DNA of 29,816 nucleotides from positions 1 to 29,816 of the forward strand of contig JBDTRM010000295.1 in assembly GCA_039931675.1 (NCBI GenBank), read 5' to 3'. Of the stretch, positions 7,043 to 15,175 are shown one piece after another. The position numbers were made by a program, and so were the translations under genes. Every line of letters starts with the position of its first letter. The stretch's first letter is position 1. The DNA comes from JAEUTH01 sp039931675. GTDB lineage: Bacteria; Bacteroidota; Bacteroidia; AKYH767-A; OLB10. The notes below the pieces were generated by a model that saw only the letters and a program-made list of their open reading frames with translations, was not told where the DNA came from and ran no database searches.

Positions 7043-10000
7043 ATGATAAAAAAATTACTAATCATTTTATCATTGATATTTACCCTTTGCATTAATCATA
7101 AAATTAATGCGCAATGTTCAGGCGGAGTTGGCGCTGGCAGTATTACTCCTACTGCAACCTGGCAGTCAACCGGTACAGGGAATATTGATGGTGGAAAATA
7201 CAAGAATTTTGCGGGTACTGCCGGTTCGACTTATTACTTTTCTTTTTGCATTGCCGATGGAGGTTTGTCATCTTATGATACTCAAATTACAATTTTAGAT
7301 GCAACAGGAACTTATGTTGGTGCCGGTGGCTACAACGATGATTTTTGCGGTCTTCAATCTTATGTTGCATGGACTTGTCTTGCAAACGGAACCTATAGAG
7401 TATTAGTTAATATGTACAGTTGTGCCAACCAGGCCAATATGGGACGGCTTATGTATCGTTTTGATGCTCCGTTATTTTGTCCCGGTGGTCTTGGAACAGG
7501 TGTAACCGCTGTGGCTTCGTTGCCTTATTCATCTGGGTCGGGAACTACCTGTGGAAGTGTTGACAACATTACAGCTACAAACACATCAGTATGCGGTACT
7601 ACATTTTATTATGGTGGCGAAGACAGGGTCTGGACTTTCACTCCTGCAATTACCGGCACTGTAACAATTAATCTTGATGCCCCGGCTGCAACATATACAG
7701 GTCTGATGCTGTATGATGGATGCCCGTTAAATGGACAGGGCGGCAATTGTGTTGATTTCAATCAAGGTTTTGCCGGTAGCAAGACGCTTACGGTTTGTTT
7801 ACAGGCAGGTGTTACTTATTATTTAATATTAGATAGCTGGCCAACTCCTATATGTAATCCTTATAACAATTTAAGTATATCGGCACCGGTACCTGCCGGT
7901 GCTTGTAATCTTGGAACAGGACAGGTAAATGTAACGCTGCCTTATTCAAGCACCGGTAGAACAACATGCGGTAAAGTTGATGATTTAACATCCATCAACA
8001 CAGTTACTTGCGGTAGCATTTATTATTTTGGTGCAGAAGATGAGGTTTTTGTTTTTACACCATCTGTTTCGGGCAGCATAACTATAAATCTTACAAGTAC
8101 AAGTTCATGGGTTGGCATAATGCTTTACAATAGTTGCCCATTAGTATCAAGCTGTTCGGGTACACCCGGCACTTGCGTTAATAATGCACAAGGCTCAGGA
8201 GGAAGTGAAAGTTTGTGTGCTAATGTAACTGCCGGTAATACTTATTATTTAGTGGTTGATCAGTTTGCGGCCCCGTACTGTATCCCAACTTATAACATAA
8301 GTATTTCTGCTCCGTCAGGCGCTGCTGTAGGCATTACGTGTGGAATGCCTGTAATTGTTGCTTCACTGCCTTACAGCGCGAATAATGAAACAACCGCTTG
8401 TATGGGAAATGATTATTCAAATGCAACAACAGGATCGTGTGGCACTTTATATGAGTCGGGTGATGATAAAGTATATCGTTATACAGCCACTGTGCCTGAG
8501 TGTATTGCAATTACACTAAGCGCGGCAAGCGATAATTTAATAGGATACCAGGTTTACAGTGGTTGCCCCGGCAGCGGTGGAACCTGTATCGGGTCAAATG
8601 GCGGAGCTACATCAGGAACCCTAACTGGTAGCGTAACCTTAACAAGTGCCGGCACTTATTACATAATTGTTGACTCATGGGCGCCACCAGCGGAAGTAAG
8701 TTATAATATTATTATTCAATCGTTGGGTTCGGGCGCATCTAATGATTTACCCTGCAATGCTGTTAATCTTCCGATCGGTGTATATATGAATGGCAATAAT
8801 AATTGTTCAGGTTCATCAGGCGAGCCTGCAGCACCGGGTTGCTGGGTTACTCCTAATAATCGCAATACCGTTTGGTTTTCTTTTACAGCGCCTTCTAACC
8901 AGGTTACTATACGAACAGTTACCGGTTCGCTTCGTAATTCACAGATGGCAGTTTATTCAGGCATCTGTGGCGCATCAATGACTTTCATAGGTTGTGATGA
9001 TGATGCTCCTGCCTGTGGAACAACTCCCAATTATATGTCGCAGCTTAACCTCACAACACTTACTGCAGGTACTACTTATTACATTGCAGTTGACGGATAC
9101 TTTGATCTTACAGGAAGCTTTGGTATAGTTGTAATTGACGGCCCTCCGGCAAACCTACCTCCTGTTTATGGACAGGAATGTGGAGTTCCGAATCCTGTTT
9201 GCAACCAGGTAATTACAGTCGGAGATCCCGGTTACCAGGCATTTGGAAGCAGTTGCGATTTTCCGGGTGGTGGAAGCAACTGTCTTTTATCAGGCGAAAG
9301 AGGTTCTGCATTTTATGAAATTCAAATTGCCAATAATGGCTTTCTTACATTTAATATTATTCCATCTGATTACCCGGGTCCATTTGTTGGTGATGAAACG
9401 GATTATGATTTTGCATTATGGAAAATGAAAGATGGTATAACAGGAACCATTATTAATACATGCACTTCCATTTCAGGGGGTGCTCCTCCGATAAGATGCG
9501 ATTACAGCTACCTTGGCGTTACCGGTCTTTATGGCACAAGCACAGATGTTGCTCCTCCCGCGTACTCGCCTTCATTTGATCCTTCTTATGATCAACGTTT
9601 GGCTGTAAACGCAGGTGATATTTATCTTTTGGTGGTGAGTAATTTTGAAAACAGCACTTCTGGTTTTACATTGGATTTTGGGGCGACCTCACCTGTAAAT
9701 TATACGCCAAATCCCGGCTATGTAGTTTGGAGCGGTGGAATAGATAACGATTGGTTCAAGGCTCCTAACTGGGGTGGTTGTGCAATACCAAGTTGTAACA
9801 TTGATGCTGTTATTCCTCCTTCATCAGCTAATATGCCTGTTATAAATGCTGCAGGTGCGTTTTGTAAAAGCATCACAATAAATCCTTCGGCTTCATTAAC
9901 TATCAATTCGGGCTACTCATTGCAGCTATGTGGTAATTATACCAATAATGGTTCTTTCATCGGGCAGAATAATTCAACAGTTGTTTTTAATAACGCCAAC

Positions 10001-11473
10001 ATTGCGCAAAGCATGAATGGCAATATGGTTGGCGGCTCATCATTTTATAATGTAACCGTAACTAAAACCGGTAGCGTGGTAAACTTGAATCAAAATGCTG
10101 ACATGCGAGGAACATTTACCATTTCAAATGCAACGAGCAACTTTGATGCTACAGGAAAATATCATCGTGTAGCAGGTAATTTTTTAAACTCTGGAAGTTA
10201 CATTTCAGGAGCAGGTGGCACTTTAGAATTATATGGCACTGCTGCTCAGAATTATCAAAACAGCGGAACCATTAATAATCTTACCATGAATCATACCGGT
10301 GCCGGTGTAACATTATTAACCAATGCTACACTTGGCATAAACGGAAATCTTTTATTAACCAATGGTAAAATTATCACCACGCCATCCTTTGAAGTTATAG
10401 TTGGTAATCGAGTTTCATCAGCCTGCAACATTGGTAATACAGCAAGTTATGTTCAAGGCTTTTTGAGAAGATACATTAATGCAACGGGGCCTTATGATTT
10501 TCCTGTGGGTCATGTTGCTGCCGGCTATCAACGTGCACAGATAGAATTTAAATCTGCAACCACCATTGATTATCTTAAAAGCAGTTTCGACCCTTACGGT
10601 GCTGTGCCTCCAGGCATAGGTGGAAATGAATGTGGGATAAGTTACACTCAACCTGCACTGAATAATGGTTACTGGACAATAGCTGCTTCACCGGCTGCCA
10701 ATGCCGGCAGCGGAACTTATGATGCTACATTATTTAATCTTGGTTATTCCAATGCTGCCAGTGGATGGACAGTGATGCGAAACCCTGGTGCAGGCTGGAA
10801 CTTGGTTAATGGAACCTGCACAGCATGCCCTGTAACTGCTGCAAAGCGATTAAGCATGAATGGATTTGGCACTGGGTCTTCTACCTTTGGAACTGCACAG
10901 GGCCCATCTCCTCTTCCGGTTCAACTTTTAAGCTTTGATGTTTATCCCCTTGAGCGAACAATTTTTTTAAAATGGAATACTGCAAGTGAAACTAACAGCG
11001 ATCATTTTGAAATACAACGCACCACAAAACCTCCTGCTTTTGTATCCATAGCTCAACTACCCTCAAAAGGCGGAGCAAATATTATTTCAGATTATTCTTG
11101 TGAAGATAAAAACGTTGAGTTTGATAAAGAATACTATTACCGATTGAAACAAGTGGATAAAAATGGAAATTACGATTACTCGAAAACTGTTTCAGCTAAG
11201 TTGAATAGTGAGAGTGGCATTTTTAATGCTCTGCCTAATCCATACTCCAACGAAATTATTATAAGTTATAATCTAAAGGAAGAAGAAGATGTTCATTTAG
11301 AAATATTGAATGAACTTGGACAAATCATCCGGGTTATTCAAAACGGCAAGCAGGGCAAGGGATTACACCAATATGAATTTAGCGCTAAAAAACTTGGATA
11401 CACTGCCGGTGTTTATACCGTGAGAATGATTAAATCAAAAACTGTTTATTCAAAATTGATCATTGAAAGATAA
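7043..11473 (+). CDS. Large Cys-rich T9SS-secreted surface protein with repeated beta-sandwich modules
   Basis: This 1476-residue protein starts with a signal peptide (MIKKLLIILSLIFTLCINHKINAQ, cleaved after NA). A Cys-containing beta module covers about residues 25-142. Three homologous modules follow at about 146-282, 288-424 and 432-560, each with LPYS, a Cys pair, ED/DD-x-V-x-x-T(P) and TYY-L/I-x-x-D motifs; a more distant one spans about 567-705. A further ECGVPNPVC-type module extends to about 880. A WSGGIDNDWFKAPNWGGC segment then leads into a repetitive beta region. A fibronectin-III-like domain begins LPVQLLSFDVYPLE and has a YYYRLKQVDKNGNYDYS motif. The last 80 or so residues (NALPNPYSNEIIISYN to KLIIER) are a T9SS type A sorting domain. 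It is therefore exported and probably anchored on the cell surface. An adhesin-like role is possible, but no enzyme domain is visible. Confidence 0.9.
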   Translation: MIKKLLIILSLIFTLCINHKINAQCSGGVGAGSITPTATWQSTGTGNIDGGKYKNFAGTAGSTYYFSFCIADGGLSSYDTQITILDATGTYVGAGGYNDDFCGLQSYVAWTCLANGTYRVLVNMYSCANQANMGRLMYRFDAPLFCPGGLGTGVTAVASLPYSSGSGTTCGSVDNITATNTSVCGTTFYYGGEDRVWTFTPAITGTVTINLDAPAATYTGLMLYDGCPLNGQGGNCVDFNQGFAGSKTLTVCLQAGVTYYLILDSWPTPICNPYNNLSISAPVPAGACNLGTGQVNVTLPYSSTGRTTCGKVDDLTSINTVTCGSIYYFGAEDEVFVFTPSVSGSITINLTSTSSWVGIMLYNSCPLVSSCSGTPGTCVNNAQGSGGSESLCANVTAGNTYYLVVDQFAAPYCIPTYNISISAPSGAAVGITCGMPVIVASLPYSANNETTACMGNDYSNATTGSCGTLYESGDDKVYRYTATVPECIAITLSAASDNLIGYQVYSGCPGSGGTCIGSNGGATSGTLTGSVTLTSAGTYYIIVDSWAPPAEVSYNIIIQSLGSGASNDLPCNAVNLPIGVYMNGNNNCSGSSGEPAAPGCWVTPNNRNTVWFSFTAPSNQVTIRTVTGSLRNSQMAVYSGICGASMTFIGCDDDAPACGTTPNYMSQLNLTTLTAGTTYYIAVDGYFDLTGSFGIVVIDGPPANLPPVYGQECGVPNPVCNQVITVGDPGYQAFGSSCDFPGGGSNCLLSGERGSAFYEIQIANNGFLTFNIIPSDYPGPFVGDETDYDFALWKMKDGITGTIINTCTSISGGAPPIRCDYSYLGVTGLYGTSTDVAPPAYSPSFDPSYDQRLAVNAGDIYLLVVSNFENSTSGFTLDFGATSPVNYTPNPGYVVWSGGIDNDWFKAPNWGGCAIPSCNIDAVIPPSSANMPVINAAGAFCKSITINPSASLTINSGYSLQLCGNYTNNGSFIGQNNSTVVFNNANIAQSMNGNMVGGSSFYNVTVTKTGSVVNLNQNADMRGTFTISNATSNFDATGKYHRVAGNFLNSGSYISGAGGTLELYGTAAQNYQNSGTINNLTMNHTGAGVTLLTNATLGINGNLLLTNGKIITTPSFEVIVGNRVSSACNIGNTASYVQGFLRRYINATGPYDFPVGHVAAGYQRAQIEFKSATTIDYLKSSFDPYGAVPPGIGGNECGISYTQPALNNGYWTIAASPAANAGSGTYDATLFNLGYSNAASGWTVMRNPGAGWNLVNGTCTACPVTAAKRLSMNGFGTGSSTFGTAQGPSPLPVQLLSFDVYPLERTIFLKWNTASETNSDHFEIQRTTKPPAFVSIAQLPSKGGANIISDYSCEDKNVEFDKEYYYRLKQVDKNGNYDYSKTVSAKLNSESGIFNALPNPYSNEIIISYNLKEEEDVHLEILNELGQIIRVIQNGKQGKGLHQYEFSAKKLGYTAGVYTVRMIKSKTVYSKLIIER

Positions 11474-11484
11474 GCGGTTTGAAA

Positions 11485-11605
11485 AATAATGAATGTTGAA
11501 TAGAGAATAATGAATAATGAAGGATAGGAATATTAAAAATTTAAATTCATCCCGAAGTATCGGAACATCCCAAACTTCAACATTCGATATTCATCATTCA
11601 TTATT
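11485..11605. repeat. Long imperfect inverted repeat around a degenerate palindrome
   Basis: AATAATGAATGTTGAATA (11485-11502) and TATTCATCATTCATTATT (11588-11605) are reverse complements with one mismatch in 18. Between them lie further AATAATGAA repeats and CCGAAGTATCGG, related to the palindrome at 6351-6364. It occupies the spacer between the T9SS gene and the tRNA gene. It may stop transcription of the upstream gene, but there is no clean T tract. Confidence 0.65.
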
Positions 11606-11624
11606 TAACATTTGAATAGTTTTT

Positions 11625-11698
11625 CGGGGTGTAGCGCAGCCCGGTAGCGCGCCACGTTCGGGACGTGGAGGCCGAAGGTTCGAATCCTTTCACCCCGA
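11625..11698 (+). tRNA. tRNA-Pro (anticodon CGG)
   Basis: A complete cloverleaf is visible. The acceptor stem CGGGGTG (11625-11631) pairs with CACCCCG (11691-11697), and the discriminator base is A at 11698. The D stem is GCGC/GCGC. The anticodon stem CCACG/CGTGG encloses the loop TTCGGGA with anticodon CGG, which reads CCG (Pro). The T arm is GAAGG-TTCGAAT-CCTTT with one G-T pair. The C1-G72 pair and A73 fit prolyl-tRNA identity. CCA is not encoded. A T-rich stretch follows at 11707-11720. Confidence 0.97.
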
Positions 11699-11768
11699 CT
11701 TAAAGTTTTCTTTTTTTATTTTGCAGTTCTGTTGGCCAAATCTAAGGCTGTTTTGAATAAATTATTTT

Positions 11769-11776
11769 TACTTTTG
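11769..11776 (+). promoter_or_regulatory. Candidate -7 box for the DUF349 gene
   Basis: TACTTTTG matches the Bacteroidota -7 consensus TAnnTTTG exactly. It lies 82 bp before the ATG at 11858. A TTTG at 11752-11755 is closer than the usual 17-23 bp spacing for a -33 element. If this box is used, the upstream TTG-started extension is not translated. Confidence 0.4.
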
Positions 11777-11857
11777 TGCATCACTTGCTCCGTCACGGGA
11801 GCAATTTTTATCTTAATTCTAAACGAAAAAATTAATTACAATAAAAATAGAGCCGTA

Positions 11858-14281
11858 ATGGAAAATAAAGAATCAGGTAACCTGAACAGCAATGGAACCG
11901 ATCATAAGTTGGAGGTGGATGAGGTAATTGCTGCAGAGGCCGCTACTACAGAAGAATTTAATGAGATGATTGCGAAAGCGTCTGAATCGGTTGCGGAAAC
12001 TGCATCTGAAAGTAATCTTGGGCATGAAGAACCCACAGAAGATGATTTGGAATCAATAGATGAAGGCGGAAAAATAATGCAGGCCGAACAAAATATGGAA
12101 GCAGCCGGGGATTTTATTGTCCCGGAAAATGAAACTGAATTGCCTTCAAACGATGAATCAGAAATTTCTGAAACAGTTACAGATATAGAATCTATTGATG
12201 AAGGTGAAAAAATAATGCAGTCTGAACAAAATAATGTGGATGCGGCCCAGGATTTTACTGCCACAGAAAATGAAACGGAAATAGCTGCAAGCGATGAATC
12301 AGAAATTTCTGAAACAACTTCAAATGTGGAATCTACTGATGATGCCTCGAAAATAGTTCAGGAGGTGCAAAATATAGAAACAGCCCATGATATTATTGCT
12401 GCAGAAAATGGAACTGAAAGCAATGAAACTGAAACTAAACCTGAATCATCTGAAAATTCTGAAACTACCACTGATGAAGAAGCGCATCATGAATTGATCT
12501 TACAACAGATAGAAGCGCATACAGAAGAAATTGCCGACCCATTGGAAAATTATGAGTCAATGGGAAAGGAAATGCTGATTGAAAAATTATCGGCATTGCT
12601 TGAGCAGGATGATGTTGCAGTAAATAAAAACAAAGCTTTTGCTATTCGCGATGCATTTGCAAAAATTATCACACAGGAGCGAAGCGAAGCCCTCGCTAAA
12701 TTAATTGAAGAAGGCGGAACCAAAGAAGATTTTGAAAAAACAAAAGATGAGAAGGAAGAGCAGTTCAATCAACTGTTTGACAGGTACAAGAAAAAACGCA
12801 ATGAACAGATTGATGCTGCTGAGAAACAAAAAGTAACCAACTATGCTGCCAAGCAGGAAGTTCTGAATCAATTAAAAAATCTTATTCAGAATGAGGAGAA
12901 CATGCAGAAGGCATATTCAGAGTTTAACGAATTGCAAAATCGCTGGCGTGCAATAGGCGCAGTGCCTGCAAATCATGTGCGTGACCTGCTTCTAAACTAT
13001 AAGTTATACGTTGACCGTTTTTATGATTTTGTAAAAATCAATCGCGAACTACAGGCTTTAGATCAGAAGAAAAATCTTTTGCTGAAAATAAATTTATGCG
13101 AGCGTGCAGAACAATTGATGCTGGAGTCATCAATAAATAAAGCAATAGGTCAGATTAATAACCTGATGTACGAATGGAGAGAAACCGGACCTATAGCTCG
13201 TGATAAGAAAGATGAATTGTGGCAACGCTTTAAAGCTGCTGTTGACAAAGTTTTTGAACGCAGGCGCGAACACGAAGAATCACTTAAAGGACAACATGGA
13301 GAAAATCTTGAATTAAAAAAACAACTTATTGCAAGGCTCGAGCCATTCGCAAATGTTGTTTATGATAAGCACTCACAATGGCAGGAAGCACTTAAAGAAG
13401 TGATGCAGATCACTACAGAGTATAAGAAAATAGGACATGCTGCACGTAAAGAAAATGAAGAGGCATGGACACGCTTTAAAACATTGGGCGATAGTTTTTT
13501 CAAAAACAAAAACGATTATTACCAGTCGCGCAAAAAAGAAAACTCAACTAATGTTCAGTTAAAAACAGAGTTGTGCATTCAGGCAGAAGGATTAAAAGAA
13601 AGCACAGATTGGAAAGCAACTTCGCAGGAATTGATTCGCCTACAGGATGAATGGAAAAAAATAGGTCACATCTTTGATAAGCAAAATCAAAAACTTTGGA
13701 CGCGATTTAAAACTGCCTGCGATGATTTCTTCACACGCAAAAGCACACACTTCTCATCAGTAGATAAAGAATATGATGAAAACTATGAAAAGAAAATTGC
13801 ATTGATTGAGCAAATAGAAAAATTTGAAATGGGTGAGGATAATCAAAATAACCTTGACCAGATGCGCGACTTTCAGCGTCAGTGGACTGAGATTGGTCTT
13901 GTACCATTAAAGAAAAAAGATGAAGTTCAAAAACGTTATCGTGCAGCTATTGATCGTCTTTATGATAACCTCAAAATGGATGAGCGTGAAAAATCAAAGG
14001 TGCGTTTTACACAACGAACAGAAAATGTGCGCAGCTATAGCGGTGATTCAAGAGGCGGAGGCAGCCATAAAGGCGGAGCAGGAAAAGGTGAAAGTGTTAT
14101 TGCAAATAAAATTCACGAACTCTCAAACGAAGTAACTATCTGGAAAAACAATATAGGCTTTTTCAGCAAGTCAAAAAATGCAGATGTGATACGCAAAGAG
14201 TTTGAAGAGAAAATAAATAATGCGCAAAGTGAAATTACTGCCCTTAAACAAAAGCTGAAAGAATTAAAAGAAACAGAATAA
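11858..14281 (+). CDS. DUF349 repeat protein with acidic N-terminal tandem repeats
   Basis: This protein of about 807 residues has five DUF349 repeats in its C-terminal two-thirds. Each is a charged helical unit ending in W-x-x-x-G and an RF/RY motif: NRWRAIGAVP, YEWRETGPIARDKKDELWQRF, EYKKIGHAARKENEEAWTRF, DEWKKIGHIFDKQNQKLWTRF and RQWTEIGLVPLKKKDEVQKRY. DUF349 has no settled biochemical function. The head is strongly acidic and contains three tandem units of about 46 residues (12050-12460). A Gly-rich stretch (GDSRGGGSHKGGAGKG) precedes a final coiled coil (NAQSEITALKQKLKELKE). The frame also extends upstream to a TTG at 11732, which would add a hydrophobic segment. I prefer the ATG at 11858 because a -7 box lies between the two and the family is soluble. 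A terminator follows at 14305. Confidence 0.85.
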   Translation: MENKESGNLNSNGTDHKLEVDEVIAAEAATTEEFNEMIAKASESVAETASESNLGHEEPTEDDLESIDEGGKIMQAEQNMEAAGDFIVPENETELPSNDESEISETVTDIESIDEGEKIMQSEQNNVDAAQDFTATENETEIAASDESEISETTSNVESTDDASKIVQEVQNIETAHDIIAAENGTESNETETKPESSENSETTTDEEAHHELILQQIEAHTEEIADPLENYESMGKEMLIEKLSALLEQDDVAVNKNKAFAIRDAFAKIITQERSEALAKLIEEGGTKEDFEKTKDEKEEQFNQLFDRYKKKRNEQIDAAEKQKVTNYAAKQEVLNQLKNLIQNEENMQKAYSEFNELQNRWRAIGAVPANHVRDLLLNYKLYVDRFYDFVKINRELQALDQKKNLLLKINLCERAEQLMLESSINKAIGQINNLMYEWRETGPIARDKKDELWQRFKAAVDKVFERRREHEESLKGQHGENLELKKQLIARLEPFANVVYDKHSQWQEALKEVMQITTEYKKIGHAARKENEEAWTRFKTLGDSFFKNKNDYYQSRKKENSTNVQLKTELCIQAEGLKESTDWKATSQELIRLQDEWKKIGHIFDKQNQKLWTRFKTACDDFFTRKSTHFSSVDKEYDENYEKKIALIEQIEKFEMGEDNQNNLDQMRDFQRQWTEIGLVPLKKKDEVQKRYRAAIDRLYDNLKMDEREKSKVRFTQRTENVRSYSGDSRGGGSHKGGAGKGESVIANKIHELSNEVTIWKNNIGFFSKSKNADVIRKEFEEKINNAQSEITALKQKLKELKETE
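12050..12460 (+). repeat. Three tandem ~46-codon repeats in the DUF349 gene
   Basis: Units begin at 12050, 12188 and 12329, giving 46 and 47 codons for the first two and about 44 for the third. Each starts ES(I/T)D(E/D), followed by KI(M/V)Q, a short helix, and a Glu-rich ENETE...DESEISET stretch; the third is the most divergent. The repeats are in frame and encode an acidic, probably disordered segment. Confidence 0.85.
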
Positions 14282-14304
14282 GCGAAGGCATTAATTCAAG
14301 GAAT

Positions 14305-14338
14305 AAAAAGAGGTTCTTAAATTTAGGAGCCTCTTTTT
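14305..14338 (+). terminator. Rho-independent terminator after the DUF349 gene
   Basis: AAAAGAGGTTCTTAA pairs with TTTAGGAGCCTCTTTT through a long stem with two G-T pairs and a tiny AT loop, and runs into six T. It shares the AAAAGAGGTTCTTAAA arm with the terminator at 16500. Confidence 0.88.
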
Positions 14339-14453
14339 TGTTTCATTAATCAGTGTCAAAAGAACTTGAACTATTCTCAATTATTGCTGTGGGATTTTGT
14401 GCTTTAACCAAGTCCTGAAGTTTGAATAATTCCTTTAACCCAACTTGCAGCTA

Positions 14454-14633
14454 CTACCTTGTGAGACGCTTTAAAATGGGCATTTTATTTTTTTCGGGTG
14501 TTGTTTTGTGTACTACAGATTTTAATTTTCTGAAGGGTTTGTGTTTTGTAAACCGGTAATAGGTTGCTATTTCTCCTGTTGCAGGATTTGTTCGTATGGA
14601 AGCCTTGAAATACTGGGCGCAAAGGAAAATCCC
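14454..14633 (-). pseudogene. Internally deleted IS1634-like transposase remnant
   Basis: A minus-strand frame with no start codon, opened by a TAG at 14634-14636, encodes QYFKASIRTNPATGEIATYY and then FTKHKPFRKLKSVVHKTTPE, ending at a TAG at 14454-14456. From memory, the first part resembles the N-terminus of Bacteroidota IS1634-type transposases (x-SIR-NPATGE-x-x-YYRLVESYR). The second resembles their C-terminus (KPF-x-x-KSVVHK). The roughly 500 residues between, including the catalytic core, are missing. The same frame continues past two stops to about 14350. TTTGTAGTACACAGGGGGG at 14653-14671 (minus strand) may be one IS end; no matching opposite end was found. The element cannot move by itself. 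The homology rests on recall and needs a search. Confidence 0.55.
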
Positions 14634-14669
14634 CTATTTGAATAAAACAATACCCCCCTGTGTACTACA
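14507..14669. repeat. 11-bp direct repeat TGTGTACTACA
   Basis: TGTGTACTACA occurs at 14507-14517 and 14659-14669, 152 bp apart in the same orientation. The outer copy sits at the presumed IS end; the inner copy overlaps the codons for SVVH of the transposase remnant. Confidence 0.6.
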
Positions 14670-14683
14670 AACTTTTTTCAAAT

Positions 14684-15142
14684 CTAAAATGCAGTAGTAG
14701 CAAGGGTTGTGAAATTCAAAACCCTCAAAATGTTAATAAATGATTGGGTTATTAACCGATTTGCTGCAAGTTGGGTTAATGAAATCTTTGGAACAAAGCT
14801 TAAAGATTTTTCATCATTGTTTGTGTCAATATAATTCATTTTCCAAAAATCCTTTTTATTAATTCCGGCCATTGTCAGCTTAATAGCCCTGATATTTTCT
14901 AATGGAACACTTTCTTCGCTGCTATCAGAAACAATGTAAACATAATTGTCATCAAATTCAATTGTCTTTAGTTTGAACAAATAGTAAAATAGAAAACCTT
15001 CGAAAGCAAAAATTAAAATTACCAAAAGAATAACCTGCAAATTAATCTGGTAATTTGAAATCGCTGTCAGCATCACAAATGGAATGCAAAGAAGTGCGAA
15101 CATTTCAAATGCTAAACTTGTCGTAAGTCGTGTTTTCTCCAT
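14684..15142 (-). CDS. Small membrane protein with a cytoplasmic beta-rich tail, function unknown
   Basis: This 152-residue protein is not recognised as a named family. Two hydrophobic segments, about residues 10-30 (FEMFALLCIPFVMLTAI) and 35-57 (VILLVILIFAFEGFLFYYLF), form a membrane hairpin. The remainder has alternating strands (TIEFDDNYVYIVSD, ESVPLENIRAIKLTM, WKMNYIDTNNDEKSLSFVP) and a C-terminal amphipathic helix. This layout recalls bacterial PH-domain membrane proteins of the YdbS/YcxB type, but that is only a topological resemblance. It lies 33 bp downstream of the FGE-fold gene on the same strand, so the two are probably co-transcribed. Its 3' end borders the eroded IS region. Confidence 0.7.
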   Translation of the reverse strand: MEKTRLTTSLAFEMFALLCIPFVMLTAISNYQINLQVILLVILIFAFEGFLFYYLFKLKTIEFDDNYVYIVSDSSEESVPLENIRAIKLTMAGINKKDFWKMNYIDTNNDEKSLSFVPKISLTQLAANRLITQSFINILRVLNFTTLATTAF

Positions 15143-15175
15143 AATCTCAATTGCCTTGTATCATCATTTTCTAAA

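Noticed and set aside
11732..11857. TTG-started extension of the DUF349 protein with a hydrophobic segment
   Set aside because: A consensus -7 box lies within it, the start codon is weak, and DUF349 proteins are soluble; the ATG at 11858 is preferred.
11902..12264. 120-residue antisense frame
   Set aside because: It is the Ser-rich shadow of the GAA/GAT-rich acidic repeats of the DUF349 gene.
14550..14615. First read as a fragment of a HU/IHF-like DNA-binding protein
   Set aside because: The SIRTNPATGE-x-x-YYR pattern and the following KPF..KSVVHK fit the two ends of an IS1634-type transposase better.
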